Shown: positions 45,467 through 54,283 of the stretch, in pieces | Layout of the letters: every line of letters starts with the position of its first letter | How positions within the stretch are numbered: the first letter of the stretch is position 1 | Notes under the pieces: model-generated | Databases searched by the model: none | The model's input: the letters and a program-made list of their open reading frames with translations, nothing else | What the model was told of the DNA's origin: nothing | Position numbers and translations under genes: made by a program | Source: Ga0077560 sp046330435 | Lineage (GTDB): Bacteria > Actinomycetota > Thermoleophilia > Miltoncostaeales > Miltoncostaeaceae | Length of the DNA stretch: 64,000 nucleotides | Direction: 5' to 3' | Assembly: GCA_046330435.1 (NCBI GenBank) | Contig: JAXLST010000012.1 | Coordinates: 1-64,000, forward strand

Positions 45467-45939
45467 GCCGTGGCCCCGCCCTCGAAATGCGCCTTGGTGC
45501 GGGCGTGCCGCTCCTCGAACATCCCGGCGAGCTGGCGGCGCACCATGAGGCGGTCCACCAGCCTCCCGATCGGCCCGAACGGCAGGCGGTACTCCACGTG
45601 GTCGGTCATGCGGGTGCGGCCCTCCCCGAGGTCCTGGAACCGGTGCTCGTGGCGCCACGCGGCGAACGGGGACTTCTCCGCCACGTCCACGACGAGGCGA
45701 TTCTCCACGATGTCGGCGATCCGCACCCGCCAGCGCTGGGCGAACGGGACGGGGGGCTGCTTCACGGTGAGGCGCACGACGCTGCCCACCGACACCGGGA
45801 AGTCCCCCTCGATCGCCACGAACGTGGCGGCGACGGGGCTGATGATGGGCGCGTTGCGGGTGTCGAGGTGGAACCGCCACATCTCGTCGGCGGGGGCCGC
45901 GACCTCGACGGAACGTTCGAAGACCGATGACTTGGACAT
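45463..45939 (-). CDS. SRPBCC-family (START-like) protein
   Basis: 158 residues. The helix-grip fold pattern is clear: SSVFERSVEVAAPADEMWRFHLDTRNAPIISPV, a central beta sheet, LGEGRTRMTDHVEYRLPFGPIGRLVDRLMVRRQLAGMFEERHA as the long C-terminal helix. Members bind hydrophobic ligands or act as cyclases. Its -10-like box lies 7 bases before the ATG. Coupled to the quinone oxidoreductase downstream. Confidence 0.88.
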   Translation of the reverse strand: MSKSSVFERSVEVAAPADEMWRFHLDTRNAPIISPVAATFVAIEGDFPVSVGSVVRLTVKQPPVPFAQRWRVRIADIVENRLVVDVAEKSPFAAWRHEHRFQDLGEGRTRMTDHVEYRLPFGPIGRLVDRLMVRRQLAGMFEERHARTKAHFEGGATA

Positions 45940-45946
45940 GGCACCG

Positions 45947-45952
45947 AGGGTA
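45947..45952 (-). promoter_or_regulatory. Putative -10 box TACCCT for the SRPBCC gene
   Basis: Seven bases separate it from the ATG at 45939: leaderless spacing. Confidence 0.45.
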
Positions 45953-45984
45953 GTGGCCGCGGCGGGCTCCGCCAGGGGGAACGC

Positions 45985-47349
45985 TCAGGCGGGGGCGAAC
46001 CGGGCGGTGAAGTGGCGCAGGCTCGGCGGCTCCCACGCGATGCGGTACCCGGGCAGGCGGCCGCGGTCCGGGCTGAGCTCCTCGAAGGCCTCCACCACGT
46101 AGTCGGCGTGGCTCTGGGTGTAGACGCGACGCGGGAACGCCAGCCGCACGAGGTCCATCGGCGCGGGTGCCTCGGAGCCGTCGGGACGGCGGCCGAACAT
46201 CACGGTGCCGATCTCGCAGGAGCGCACCCCGGCGTGCTCGTACAGCGCGACGGCGAGCGACTGGCCGGGGTAGCGCAGCGGCGGGATGTGGGGGAGCCAC
46301 TCCCGGGCGTCGACGAAGATCGCGTGGCCGCCGACGGGCTCCACGATGGGCACCCCCAGCGCGGTGAGGCGCTCGCCGACGTACTCGATCGCCCTGATCC
46401 GGTATCGCAGGTAGTCCTCGTCGACGATCTCGGCGAGGCCCTGGGCGAGGGCGTCCAGGTCGCGGCCCGCGAGCCCCCCGTAGGTTGGGAAGCCCTCGGT
46501 GAGGATGAGGCGGGTGCGGGCCTCGGCCGCAAGGGCGTCGTCGTCCAGGGCGAGCCAGCCGCCGATGTTCCCGAAGGCGTCCTTCTTGGCGGACATCGTC
46601 ATGCCGTCCGCGTCCGCGAACATGTCCCGGACGATGTCCGGGACCGCCCGGCCGGCCTGGCCCGGCTCGCGCTGCTTGATGAACCAGGCGTTCTCGGCGA
46701 ACCGGCAGCCGTCGATGATGAACGGCTTGCCGTGGGTCCGGGCGAGCGCCGCGACGGCCCGCAGGTTCTCCAGGCTCACGGGCTGCCCGCCGCCGGCGTT
46801 ATTGGTGACGGTCGCCATCACGCACGGCACGTCCGCGCCGCGGGTCCGCAGGAGCTCCTCCAGCGCGCCGAGGTCGACGTTGCCCTTGAAGGGGTGGCGG
46901 TTGCGCGGCTCCCTGCCCTCGGGGATCACCAGGTCGACGGCCTCCGCCCCGGTGGCCTCGATGTTGCCGCGCGTGGTGTCGAAGTGCGTGTTCGACGGGA
47001 TCACCCGCCCCGGACCGCCGAGGATCGAGAAGAGGATCGCCTCCGCGGCGCGTCCCTGGTGGGTCGGGATGACGTGCCGGAACGGCATGAGGTGCCGCAC
47101 CGCGGCCTCGAACCGCTCGAACGACCGGGACCCGGCGTAGGACTCGTCGCCGCGCATCACCGCGGCCCACTGCTCGGCGCTCATCGCGCTGGTCCCGGAG
47201 TCGGTGAGCAGGTCGATCAGGACGTCGTCGGCCCGGAGGGCGAACAGGTTGTGGTGGGCGGCGGCCAGGAACGCCCGGCGCTCCTCCGGCGAGGTCATCC
47301 GGACCGGCTCGACCGCCTTGATGCGGAACGGCTCGATGATCGTGCGCAT
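45985..47349 (-). CDS. tnaA: Tryptophanase (beta-eliminating lyase family)
   Basis: PLP enzyme that splits L-tryptophan into indole, pyruvate and ammonia. 454 residues. Motifs: IEPFRIKAVEPVRMTS, LIDLLTDSGTSAMS, MRGDESYAGSRSFERFE, IPTHQGRAAEAILF, GGQPVSLENLRAVAALA, and the Schiff-base lysine in MSAKKDAFGNIGGW. The residue that is Arg381 in tyrosine phenol-lyase (needed for the phenol ring) is Ile here (RSCEIGT), as in tryptophanase, so I favour tryptophanase. Other details (YGGLAGRD, IVEPVGGHA) resemble the phenol-lyase branch, so the specificity remains open. ATG at 47349. It is divergent from the second MMPL gene and lacks a recognisable TnaC leader. Confidence 0.85.
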   Translation of the reverse strand: MRTIIEPFRIKAVEPVRMTSPEERRAFLAAAHHNLFALRADDVLIDLLTDSGTSAMSAEQWAAVMRGDESYAGSRSFERFEAAVRHLMPFRHVIPTHQGRAAEAILFSILGGPGRVIPSNTHFDTTRGNIEATGAEAVDLVIPEGREPRNRHPFKGNVDLGALEELLRTRGADVPCVMATVTNNAGGGQPVSLENLRAVAALARTHGKPFIIDGCRFAENAWFIKQREPGQAGRAVPDIVRDMFADADGMTMSAKKDAFGNIGGWLALDDDALAAEARTRLILTEGFPTYGGLAGRDLDALAQGLAEIVDEDYLRYRIRAIEYVGERLTALGVPIVEPVGGHAIFVDAREWLPHIPPLRYPGQSLAVALYEHAGVRSCEIGTVMFGRRPDGSEAPAPMDLVRLAFPRRVYTQSHADYVVEAFEELSPDRGRLPGYRIAWEPPSLRHFTARFAPA

Positions 47350-47497
47350 GGCCCCAGCGTGGACCAGGCGCCGCCCGGTGTCCACATGCCGGCCCGGAAG
47401 CGTGTCGCGGAGGCCGGGGACACCCGGCGCCGGGGATGAGAACGGGCCGTCCGGAACCCTGGACGCGTGACGAACGTGTGACGGCCTGCGTACGGCG

Positions 47498-47503
47498 TAT
47501 CCT
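47498..47503 (+). promoter_or_regulatory. Putative -10 box TATCCT
   Basis: Would give a leader of about 30 bases to the AGGAG-preceded ATG at 47540. Confidence 0.4.
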
Positions 47504-47539
47504 GCGACACTCGCCACGTCCCACGGCAGGCAGGAGCGC

Positions 47540-49825
47540 ATGTCACCGCACGGCCACGACCCCACCCTCGCCGAGGAGCGCCGCCTGGCGCACACCGGCC
47601 TCCTCGCGAAGCTCACCGGGCATTTCGCCCGTCACCCGTGGCGCACGGTGGCCACCTGGATTGTCATCCTCATCGGGCTGATCGCCCTGAACGCCGCGCT
47701 CGGCGGCAAGCTCAAGGACGACTTCAAGGTCCCGGGCACCGACTTCCAGGCCGCGACGGACCTCATCCAGGCGAAGTTCGGCGGCCAGAGCGGCGCCGCG
47801 CTGCGCGTGGTGGTCGCCGCGCCGGAGGGCGAGCGGCTCGACACGCCGGAGCGGAAGGCGGCCATCGCGAAGATGGTCCAGATCAGCTCCGACGCGCAGA
47901 AGACGATCAACGAGAACCCCGCGGACAGCGTCCAGGTCCCGGACCCGCTGCAGAAGAACTCGACGACGGTCTCCGACGACGGGCGCATCGCGTTCTTCGA
48001 CGTGCAGTTCGACCGTCAGGCGTTCGACCTGGAGCGGTCCGACATCGTCGACCTGGAGGACGCCATCCAGGCGGCCGGGGCGACGGCGGGCGTGCAGGCC
48101 GAGTTCACGGGCGAGGCGGAACAGGCGCCGCCGGAGCAGGGCGCCAGCGAGCTGCTGGGCTTCGCCGCGGCGTTCGTGGTGCTGCTCGTGCTGTTCCGGG
48201 CCCTGGTGCCCACGCTCATCCCGCTGCTGTTCGCGATCGTCGCGGTGATGTCGGCGTTCATCCTGCTGTTCATCGCGGCGGCGTTCTCGAACTTCAACAC
48301 CGTCACGGTGCTGCTGGTGTCGATGATCGGCATCGGGGTGGGCATCGACTACACGCTGTTCATCGTGACCCGGTTCCGGCAGCTGCTGCATGACGGGCTG
48401 CCGCCCCGGGAGGCCGCCGCGGCGGCCGGTGCCACGGCGGGTCGCGCGGTGATCTTCGCCGGCGTCACCGTGGCGATCTCCATCACCGGCCTGGCGCTCA
48501 TCGGCATCGACTTCATCACCAAGCTCGGGCTCGGGAGCGCCCTGGGCGTGGTCACCGCCGTGGCGCTCGCGACCACGCTGCTGCCCGCGGTGCTCGCCCT
48601 GCTGGGCCACCGCATCGACAAGGGCCGGCTGGGGATGAAGCCCACCGACGAGTCCCGCGAGGGCCAGGCCCGCACCCCGGTCGCCGCGTGGGGCCGGTTC
48701 GTGTCCGGCCGCGCGAAGATCGTGCTGCCGGTGGTGATCCTGCTGCTGCTCATCCTCGCCTCGCCGGTCACGCAGGCCCGCCTGGGCCTCGCCGACGCGG
48801 GGACCGCGCCGAAGGACGTGACCACCCGCAAGGCGTACGACCTGCTGTCCGCCGGGTTCGGCCCGGGCTTCACCTCGCCGATCCCGGTGGTGGTGGACAT
48901 GCGCGGCGACGCCGACGCGGCCCGCAAGATCCAGGCGGGCATGCTCACCATGGACGGCGTGGCGGAGGTCAACCCGCCCATCTACAACGCCGCCACCCCG
49001 GAGCAGGCGTCGGTGGCGATCATCAACGCGTACTCCAAGTACGCACCGCAGGACGCCAAGACCGACGACATCGTGAGCTACCTCCGGGAGCAGCTCATCC
49101 CGGCGGCGCTCGGCGGCACGCAGGCGAAGGCCTTCGTGTCGGGCCAGAACGCGGCGTTCACCGACATCGGCAACAAGATCCTCGACGGCCTGCCGTGGTT
49201 CCTGCTGTACGTCATCGGCATCACCGCCGTGGTGCTGGCGATGGCGTTCCGGTCGCTGGTGGTGGCGGTGAAGGCCGCCCTCACCACGCTGCTGTCGGCC
49301 CTGGTCGGGTTCGGCGTGCTCACGTTCATCGTGCAGATGGGCAACGGCCTGTCGATCGTCGGCCTGGACCGCACCGGCCCCATCGAGAGCTTCGTGCCGC
49401 CGATCGCGTTCGCGATCCTGTTCGGCCTGTCGATGGACTACGAGGTGTTCCTCATGAGCCGCATCCGGGAGGAGCACGTCCACGGTGCCGACACCGTCAC
49501 GGCGGTGAAGGACGGCATGGCCGGCGTGGGCCGGGTGATCGTGGCCGCCGCGCTCATCATGAGCGTGGTGTTCTTCGCGTTCGTCCTCAACCCGGACCGC
49601 GTGGGCAAGGAGTTCGGCCTGCTGCTCGGCATCGCCATCCTCACCGACGCCCTGCTGGTGCGGATGACGCTGGTGCCGGCCCTGCTCACCGTGCTGCGGG
49701 AGCGCAGCTGGTACATGCCGGGCTGGCTGGACCGGATCCTCCCGAACCTCACGGTGGAGCCGCCCACCGAGTCCGCCCCGGCGGGCGACGCGACCGGCGC
49801 CGAGGCGCCGGCCACGTCGGGCTGA
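47540..49825 (+). CDS. MMPL-family RND transporter (second copy)
   Basis: 761 residues, two sets of about six TM segments with large extracytoplasmic loops, as for the gene at 32940. Proton-relay-type segments are IGIGVGIDYTLFIVTRFRQ and AILFGLSMDYEVFLMSRIREEH. AGGAG lies 4 bases before the ATG. The C-terminal end is a short Pro/Ala tail without a large cytoplasmic domain. The sequence differs enough from the first copy that substrates are probably different. No regulator gene adjoins it. Confidence 0.93.
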   Translation: MSPHGHDPTLAEERRLAHTGLLAKLTGHFARHPWRTVATWIVILIGLIALNAALGGKLKDDFKVPGTDFQAATDLIQAKFGGQSGAALRVVVAAPEGERLDTPERKAAIAKMVQISSDAQKTINENPADSVQVPDPLQKNSTTVSDDGRIAFFDVQFDRQAFDLERSDIVDLEDAIQAAGATAGVQAEFTGEAEQAPPEQGASELLGFAAAFVVLLVLFRALVPTLIPLLFAIVAVMSAFILLFIAAAFSNFNTVTVLLVSMIGIGVGIDYTLFIVTRFRQLLHDGLPPREAAAAAGATAGRAVIFAGVTVAISITGLALIGIDFITKLGLGSALGVVTAVALATTLLPAVLALLGHRIDKGRLGMKPTDESREGQARTPVAAWGRFVSGRAKIVLPVVILLLLILASPVTQARLGLADAGTAPKDVTTRKAYDLLSAGFGPGFTSPIPVVVDMRGDADAARKIQAGMLTMDGVAEVNPPIYNAATPEQASVAIINAYSKYAPQDAKTDDIVSYLREQLIPAALGGTQAKAFVSGQNAAFTDIGNKILDGLPWFLLYVIGITAVVLAMAFRSLVVAVKAALTTLLSALVGFGVLTFIVQMGNGLSIVGLDRTGPIESFVPPIAFAILFGLSMDYEVFLMSRIREEHVHGADTVTAVKDGMAGVGRVIVAAALIMSVVFFAFVLNPDRVGKEFGLLLGIAILTDALLVRMTLVPALLTVLRERSWYMPGWLDRILPNLTVEPPTESAPAGDATGAEAPATSG

Positions 49826-49829
49826 CCCG

Positions 49830-50774
49830 CTAGTCCATCAGGAGATCGAGCCGGCTTCCCGCGGGAGGCGTGAAGCCGGCGGTCTCCACCGGCGGGCCGG
49901 CGCCCAGGTCCCCGAGCCTGAACTCGCTGATCGTGTCGGCGCCGCGCGTGCGGCAGAACACCCGCTCCACGGTGCGCACGCGGATCGTGGCGAGGATCGC
50001 CTCCGTGGCCTCCGAGCGGAACCGGACGAAGAAGTTCCAGTTCGAGGCGGCCGACCCGGGGACGAACTCGCAGAAGCCCTTCACGGTTGAGATGGCCGGC
50101 GAGCCGATCTGCGCGGGCAGGCCCACGCCCGACACGTTCACGTGCGGCAGCGGCCCGAACCGCGTGGTGGTGAGCTGCGGCTGGCTGTTGTCGCCGGGCA
50201 GGAGGTCCATGGTCCCGAAGATCAGGACGTCGTCGTCCGGCGGGACCCGCTCGCGGATCTTCCGGACGGTCTTCACCCGCACCCGCTTGCCCTTCCGCAC
50301 GACGGTGCGGAACGTGGTGACGGTGCGGGTGCGGAACTCGACGCCCTCCTCGCCGCCGCTGTAGGCGTCGGAGCCGTCGCCGGGGGCCCACACGAACACG
50401 TCGTTCCCGGGGCCGCCGATGGCCTGGTCGAAGGCCGGGAACGCGGTGGTGTCGCTGCCGGCCTCCGTGCCGCCGACCATCACGTCGTCGCCGGGGCCGG
50501 CGATGAGCACGTCGGGTCCGAGCCGGCCGATGAGCATGTCGGAGACCTGGCCGCCCGCGATGGTGTCGGCCTTCCGGGTGCTCTGGTCGGAGGCGGTCCC
50601 GGGCGGCTGGATGAGCGGGTCGGCGACGGAGTCGTCGTCCAGGCCGATGATGAGCTGGGGGGTCTTGAGCGCGCCGCCGCCCTGGATGGCGGCGAAGGCC
50701 CCTCCTGCGGCGGTGACGGTCACGGCGGCGCAGAGCACCGCCACGTGGACGTGCGCACGGCGGCGTGGACGCAT
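49830..50774 (-). CDS. Secreted protein with RTX-like calcium-binding motifs
   Basis: 314 residues. The N-terminus RPRRRAHVHVAVLCAAVTVTAAGGAFA is a Sec signal peptide. Repeats resembling the GGxGxDxUx nonapeptide occur at about 70-125 (GRLGPDVLIAGPGDDVMVGG, GGPGNDVFVWAPGDGSD). The C-terminal half is beta-rich with two cysteines. ATG at 50774 follows AGGAGAGG. The Gram-positive-type setting and the Sec signal mean this is not a type I substrate like classical RTX toxins. Probably a calcium-stabilised extracellular protein of unknown activity. Confidence 0.75.
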   Translation of the reverse strand: MRPRRRAHVHVAVLCAAVTVTAAGGAFAAIQGGGALKTPQLIIGLDDDSVADPLIQPPGTASDQSTRKADTIAGGQVSDMLIGRLGPDVLIAGPGDDVMVGGTEAGSDTTAFPAFDQAIGGPGNDVFVWAPGDGSDAYSGGEEGVEFRTRTVTTFRTVVRKGKRVRVKTVRKIRERVPPDDDVLIFGTMDLLPGDNSQPQLTTTRFGPLPHVNVSGVGLPAQIGSPAISTVKGFCEFVPGSAASNWNFFVRFRSEATEAILATIRVRTVERVFCRTRGADTISEFRLGDLGAGPPVETAGFTPPAGSRLDLLMD

Positions 50775-50911
50775 GGTTCCTCTCCTGTGTGGGGACCTCG
50801 GGCGCGAGGCTATGGACAGCCGCGGGGCCCGGTCAACAACCGGGTCGGCCCGGTTCCGCCGCCGCGGGGTGGGCATTACGGTTCCCGGTCACCGGGGCTG
50901 AGGAGGTGTGC

Positions 50912-51781
50912 GTGGCGAGGATCGCGGTGCTCGGCACGGGGGCGATGGGCTCCCGTATGGCGCGGAACCTGGCGGATGCCGGGCATTCGGTGGTGGCGTG
51001 GAACCGCACGGCGGAGCGCCTCCGGCCCCTCGCGGAGGCGGGGATCGAGGTGGCGGCCACGCCGTGGGCGGCCGCGAAGGGCGCGGACGCGGTGCTCTCG
51101 ATGGTGCGGGACGTGGACGCCTCGGAGGCCGTGTGGTGCGCGTCCGGCGTCGGGGCGCTGCATGCGCTGTCGCCGTCGGCGCTCGCCCTGGAGTGCGGCA
51201 CCGTCACCCCGGACTGGGCGCGGGAGCTCGCCGGCCGGGTCACGGACCGGGGCGCGGGGTTCGTGGACGCGCCGGTGGTCGGGACGCTGCCGCAGGTGGA
51301 GGCGCGGCAGCTCGTCGCCCTCACCGGAGGGGAGCCCCGCGACGTGGAGCGGGCGCGCCCGGTGGTGGTGGGGTTCGGGGCACGGCTGGAGCACGTGGGG
51401 CCGGCGGGGGCCGGGACCGTCGTCAAGCTCGCCGTGAACGCGCTGTACGCCGCGCAGGTGGCGGCCGCCGCGGAGCTGCTGGGGGTGGTGGGGCGCGCGG
51501 GGACCGACGCCGGGCGGGCGGCCGACGTGGTCGGCGGCCTCGCCGTGATGAGCCCCGCGCTGCGCGCCGCGATGACGCTCATGGTCACCGGCGACGTGGA
51601 GCCGCAGTTCCCCGTGCACCTGGTGGAGAAGGACCTGGGGTACCTGCGCGAGCTCGCGGCGTCGGGTGGTTCCGCCGCGCCGGTCGCGGCCGCCGTCCAC
51701 GGCGTGTTCGCCGAGGCGATGGAGCACGGGCTCGGCGCGCGGAACATCACGGTGGTCGGCCGGCGGTACGGGGTGGCCTGA
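50912..51781 (+). CDS. NAD(P)-dependent beta-hydroxyacid dehydrogenase (HIBADH family)
   Basis: 289 residues. The N-terminal Rossmann motif is RIAVLGTGAMGSRMARNLADAGHSVVAWNRT. The substrate motif GFVDAPVVGTLPQVEARQLVALTGG and the catalytic-lysine region GAGTVVKLAVNALYAAQVAAAAE match the 3-hydroxyisobutyrate/tartronate-semialdehyde reductase family (glycine-rich Asp-Ala-Pro-Val-x-Gly motif present). The exact hydroxyacid is unclear. GTG at 50912 follows GAGGAGG. Confidence 0.93.
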   Translation: MARIAVLGTGAMGSRMARNLADAGHSVVAWNRTAERLRPLAEAGIEVAATPWAAAKGADAVLSMVRDVDASEAVWCASGVGALHALSPSALALECGTVTPDWARELAGRVTDRGAGFVDAPVVGTLPQVEARQLVALTGGEPRDVERARPVVVGFGARLEHVGPAGAGTVVKLAVNALYAAQVAAAAELLGVVGRAGTDAGRAADVVGGLAVMSPALRAAMTLMVTGDVEPQFPVHLVEKDLGYLRELAASGGSAAPVAAAVHGVFAEAMEHGLGARNITVVGRRYGVA

Positions 51782-51832
51782 GCCGTCCCGATCCCGGTGG
51801 ATCCCCGCATATCCCGCGGCCACGGCCGGGCG

Positions 51833-51838
51833 TAGCGT
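51833..51838 (+). promoter_or_regulatory. Putative -10 box TAGCGT
   Basis: Gives a leader of about 25 bases to the gene at 51874. Confidence 0.45.
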
Positions 51839-51873
51839 CGTCGCACGGTGGCTCACGGCGCGGAGGTGGGGTG

Positions 51874-52242
51874 GTGCCGACGTACATGACCGGGTTCGAC
51901 TACGAGGGTCAGGCGTGGCGGCTCATGGTGGAGCGGCCGGAGGACCGGGAGGCCGCCGCCCGTGCGGTCGTCGAGGCGGGCGGCGGGCGCCTGCTGTCCT
52001 GGTACTGGATGTTCGGCGACCACGACGGCGTGCTGATCTTCGAGGCGCCCTCCGACGAGGCCGCCGCCGCCGTGCTGGCCGCGGTCGCCGCCTCCGGCCG
52101 GGTGCGGCGCCTGCGCACCAACCGGCTCCTCACGAGCGAGGAGGCCCGCACGGCGATGCACCTCGCCAAGGGCCTCGCCTCCGCGTACGCCCCGCCGGGT
52201 GGCGGGGACTGGCGGCAGGGGTACGACGAACTCGGCGGCTGA
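51874..52242 (+). CDS. GYD-domain-like protein
   Basis: 122 residues of the GYD family: TYMTGFDYEGQAWRLMVERPEDREAAARAVVEAGGGRLLSWYWMFGDHDGVLIFEAPSDE with a ferredoxin-like alpha/beta fold. Function of the family is unknown; many occur singly beside metabolic genes. Start: GTG at 51874 has GGAGG 7 bases upstream; GTG at 51871 is the neighbour alternative. Confidence 0.85.
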   Translation: MPTYMTGFDYEGQAWRLMVERPEDREAAARAVVEAGGGRLLSWYWMFGDHDGVLIFEAPSDEAAAAVLAAVAASGRVRRLRTNRLLTSEEARTAMHLAKGLASAYAPPGGGDWRQGYDELGG

Positions 52243-52420
52243 GGAGGGAAACCCGCCAGATCCCCCGGGTACGCGACCGCTTTGCGCGGCGGGCCCCAGC
52301 GGCCCTCCGGGCGCCGCATGATGCGCGCCGCCGCACGCGGCGATGTGCTCGTGTGGGATGCGACGCGGCCTCCCGCCCTCCGCGCATCCCGACTTGGCAA
52401 CGCCCGGAGGGAGGTTCGGG

Positions 52421-53851
52421 ATGTCCGGCACCACCGTCGTCGAGGCCGGCTCGCCACCCGCGGTGAAGGATGAGCGCGCCGCCATCAACGCATACGTCTA
52501 CGGCCTGAACTACGACCCCAGGGACCTCCTGGCCACCGTGGTCCCCGGGAGCACGGAGTCGCTGACCCCCCGTGAGGAGGCCGGCGACCGGGTGATCATC
52601 TGCACGGCGCGGCCGCACCGCATCGACACCGCGCTCACGGACGTGACGATCCTGTCGCCGTCCGCAGGGACGGTGTTCCCGGGCGCCCTCGTGCAGGTGG
52701 ACCGGCACCTGGCGGACGGGACCCCCACGCTCATCAGCCTGCCGCGCGGCCCGCTCACGCTCCGGGTGGACCTCCCGGGCATCGGTGACCACGGCACGGT
52801 GGTGGTCAAGAACCCCACCCGCTCCGCCGTCGGCGCCGCCATCCAGAAGGTGCTCGAGTACTGGAACACCACGCCCGTCGCCGAGGGCTACGTGAACGAG
52901 GCCGCCTCGTCGTATTCGACGACGGTGGCGCAGTCGTCGGACCAGCTCGCCCTGGACCTCGGCTTCTCGGCCAAGTGGGCGGGGAACGCGGTGAGCTCGA
53001 AGCTGCAGTTCTCGAAGGACAGCCGCCACTGGCTGACCGTCAAGCTCTACCGGCAGGTCTACTACCAGGTGGTCGCCGACGCCCCGACCGACCCGGCGAG
53101 CGTGTTCGGGCGGAAGGTGCACCTGGCCGACCTGCAGCGGGTCGCGGGCGACGCGAACCCGCCCGGCTACGTCGCCAAGGTGGACTACGGGCGACTCATC
53201 ATGGTGCGGATGGAGACCTCCGAGGCGGTCTCCCGCACGCACCTGGAGGGCGCCCTGGACTACGTCACCACCGGTGACACCACCATCCACGGGGACCTCG
53301 CCGCCACCTACCAGCACATCGCCGAGAACTCGCGGTTCGACGTCATCACCCTCGGCGGGAACGCGGAGGTCGCGTCGATGCTGGTGGAGGACCACACGAA
53401 GCTCCCCGAGGTGATCGCGAAGGACGCGCGGTACCGGCGGGACACCCCGGCCCATCCCATCGCCTACCAGGTGAACTTCCTGAAGGACAACCAGCAGGCG
53501 CTGATGGGCTTCACCACCGACTACGTCGAGACCGAGTGCGTGGAGTACCCGAACGGGTTCGTGCGGCTCCAACACGACGGCGGCTACGTCGCCCGCTGGT
53601 CGGTGTCGTACCTCGACCCGGCCGGGGCGCGCGTGACCGCGTACTCGTCGGGCAACGTCACCGCCCCGTGGAACCGCACGGTGAACCTGCCGGGCGACGC
53701 GAAGAGCGTGCACATCCACGCGGACGCCAAGACGGGCCTGCTGTGGGATCCGTGGCGCGAGGCGATCGACGTGACCGAGAACGGCGTCACCAACAAGGGC
53801 TACAAGATCTACGGCACCACCCTGCGCCCGAGGTGGAACAACAACTGCTGA
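52421..53851 (+). CDS. Cholesterol-dependent cytolysin (thiol-activated cytolysin) homologue
   Basis: 476 residues, the length of pneumolysin, and alignable to it over its whole length. Shared blocks: NAYVYGLNYDPRDLL, TVFPGALVQVD, LPGIGDHGTVVVKNPTRSAVGAAI (domain 1/3), HWLTVKLYRQVYYQVVADAP, YVAKVDYGRLIMVRMETS (TMH region), FDVITLGGNAEVAS, PIAYQVNFLKDNQQA, TTDYVET, and the domain 4 undecapeptide AKTGLLWDPWR in place of ECTGLAWEWWR. The Cys and two aromatic/acidic positions of the undecapeptide differ. The Thr-Leu pair that recognises cholesterol is kept (GTTLRP). It forms large pores in sterol membranes if active. No signal peptide is present, as in pneumolysin. ATG at 52421 follows GGAGGGAGG. 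Confidence 0.9.
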   Translation: MSGTTVVEAGSPPAVKDERAAINAYVYGLNYDPRDLLATVVPGSTESLTPREEAGDRVIICTARPHRIDTALTDVTILSPSAGTVFPGALVQVDRHLADGTPTLISLPRGPLTLRVDLPGIGDHGTVVVKNPTRSAVGAAIQKVLEYWNTTPVAEGYVNEAASSYSTTVAQSSDQLALDLGFSAKWAGNAVSSKLQFSKDSRHWLTVKLYRQVYYQVVADAPTDPASVFGRKVHLADLQRVAGDANPPGYVAKVDYGRLIMVRMETSEAVSRTHLEGALDYVTTGDTTIHGDLAATYQHIAENSRFDVITLGGNAEVASMLVEDHTKLPEVIAKDARYRRDTPAHPIAYQVNFLKDNQQALMGFTTDYVETECVEYPNGFVRLQHDGGYVARWSVSYLDPAGARVTAYSSGNVTAPWNRTVNLPGDAKSVHIHADAKTGLLWDPWREAIDVTENGVTNKGYKIYGTTLRPRWNNNC

Positions 53852-53861
53852 CCGGGTGATC

Positions 53862-53893
53862 GCGCGCCGGCCGCTCCGTGGCGGCCGGCGCGC
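53862..53893 (+). terminator. Hairpin after the cytolysin gene
   Basis: A perfect 13-bp stem (53862-53874 with 53881-53893) and a 6-base loop lie 10 bases after the stop. Confidence 0.6.
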
Positions 53894-53908
53894 GGCGCCG
53901 CATCGGCT

Positions 53909-53940
53909 GTGCAATTGGACGCCGCGGTGTGCAATTGCAC
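53909..53940 (+). repeat. Paired-palindrome element, copy 14
   Basis: Left arm GTGCAATTGGAC, spacer GCCGCGGT, right arm perfect: same core as copy 3. It lies 58 bases after the cytolysin stop and 58 bases before the next start codon. Confidence 0.9.
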
Positions 53941-53960
53941 ATCCCGGCGCGGGGACCGTC

Positions 53961-53966
53961 TACGCT
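53961..53966 (+). promoter_or_regulatory. Putative -10 box TACGCT
   Basis: Gives a leader of about 25 bases to the ATG at 53999; repeat copy 14 lies directly upstream in the -35 region. Confidence 0.4.
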
Positions 53967-53998
53967 CCCCGCCGGCCGGACGGCGGACGGGAGGCGAG

Positions 53999-54241
53999 AT
54001 GACGGAACCCGCCTTCGCGGGACGGGTGGCGGCGGAGATCGCGCCGCACCTCCCCGCGGGCTTCACCGCCGAGGTGGTCGACTGGGACGGCGGCGACGGT
54101 GTGCGCGTGTGGCTCGGTGACGTCGATCTGGGGTCGGTCGAGGGGGACTGGGAGGCGATCCTCGATGGCGTCGAGGACCTCGTGTCCGGCGAGTCGGGTG
54201 AGCCGTTCCAGATCCCACGCCCCGGCCGGCGGCCGGACTAG
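53999..54241 (+). CDS. Unknown 80-residue protein (tandem copy 1)
   Basis: 80 residues, acidic, no signal or membrane segment. It shares with the next gene FxxRVAAEIAPHLPxGFTxE, VRVWLG, LGxVxGxW and a central Asp/Gly-rich turn (DWDGGDG). ATG at 53999 follows GGGAGG. It could be a small globular regulatory or inhibitor-like protein. Placed directly after a toxin gene, it invites comparison with immunity proteins, but that is speculation. Confidence 0.7.
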   Translation: MTEPAFAGRVAAEIAPHLPAGFTAEVVDWDGGDGVRVWLGDVDLGSVEGDWEAILDGVEDLVSGESGEPFQIPRPGRRPD

Positions 54242-54283
54242 GCGCCCGCAGGGCGTTTGCCGCGGACCCGTATCCACGGGCGT

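Noticed and set aside
49830..50774. RTX-like protein as a second pore-forming toxin
   Set aside because: Few nonapeptide repeats, a Sec signal and no acylation or type I export genes; nothing supports toxin activity.
52130..53914. 594-codon antisense frame across the cytolysin gene
   Set aside because: Composition is typical of shadow frames, while the sense strand encodes a recognisable toxin family.
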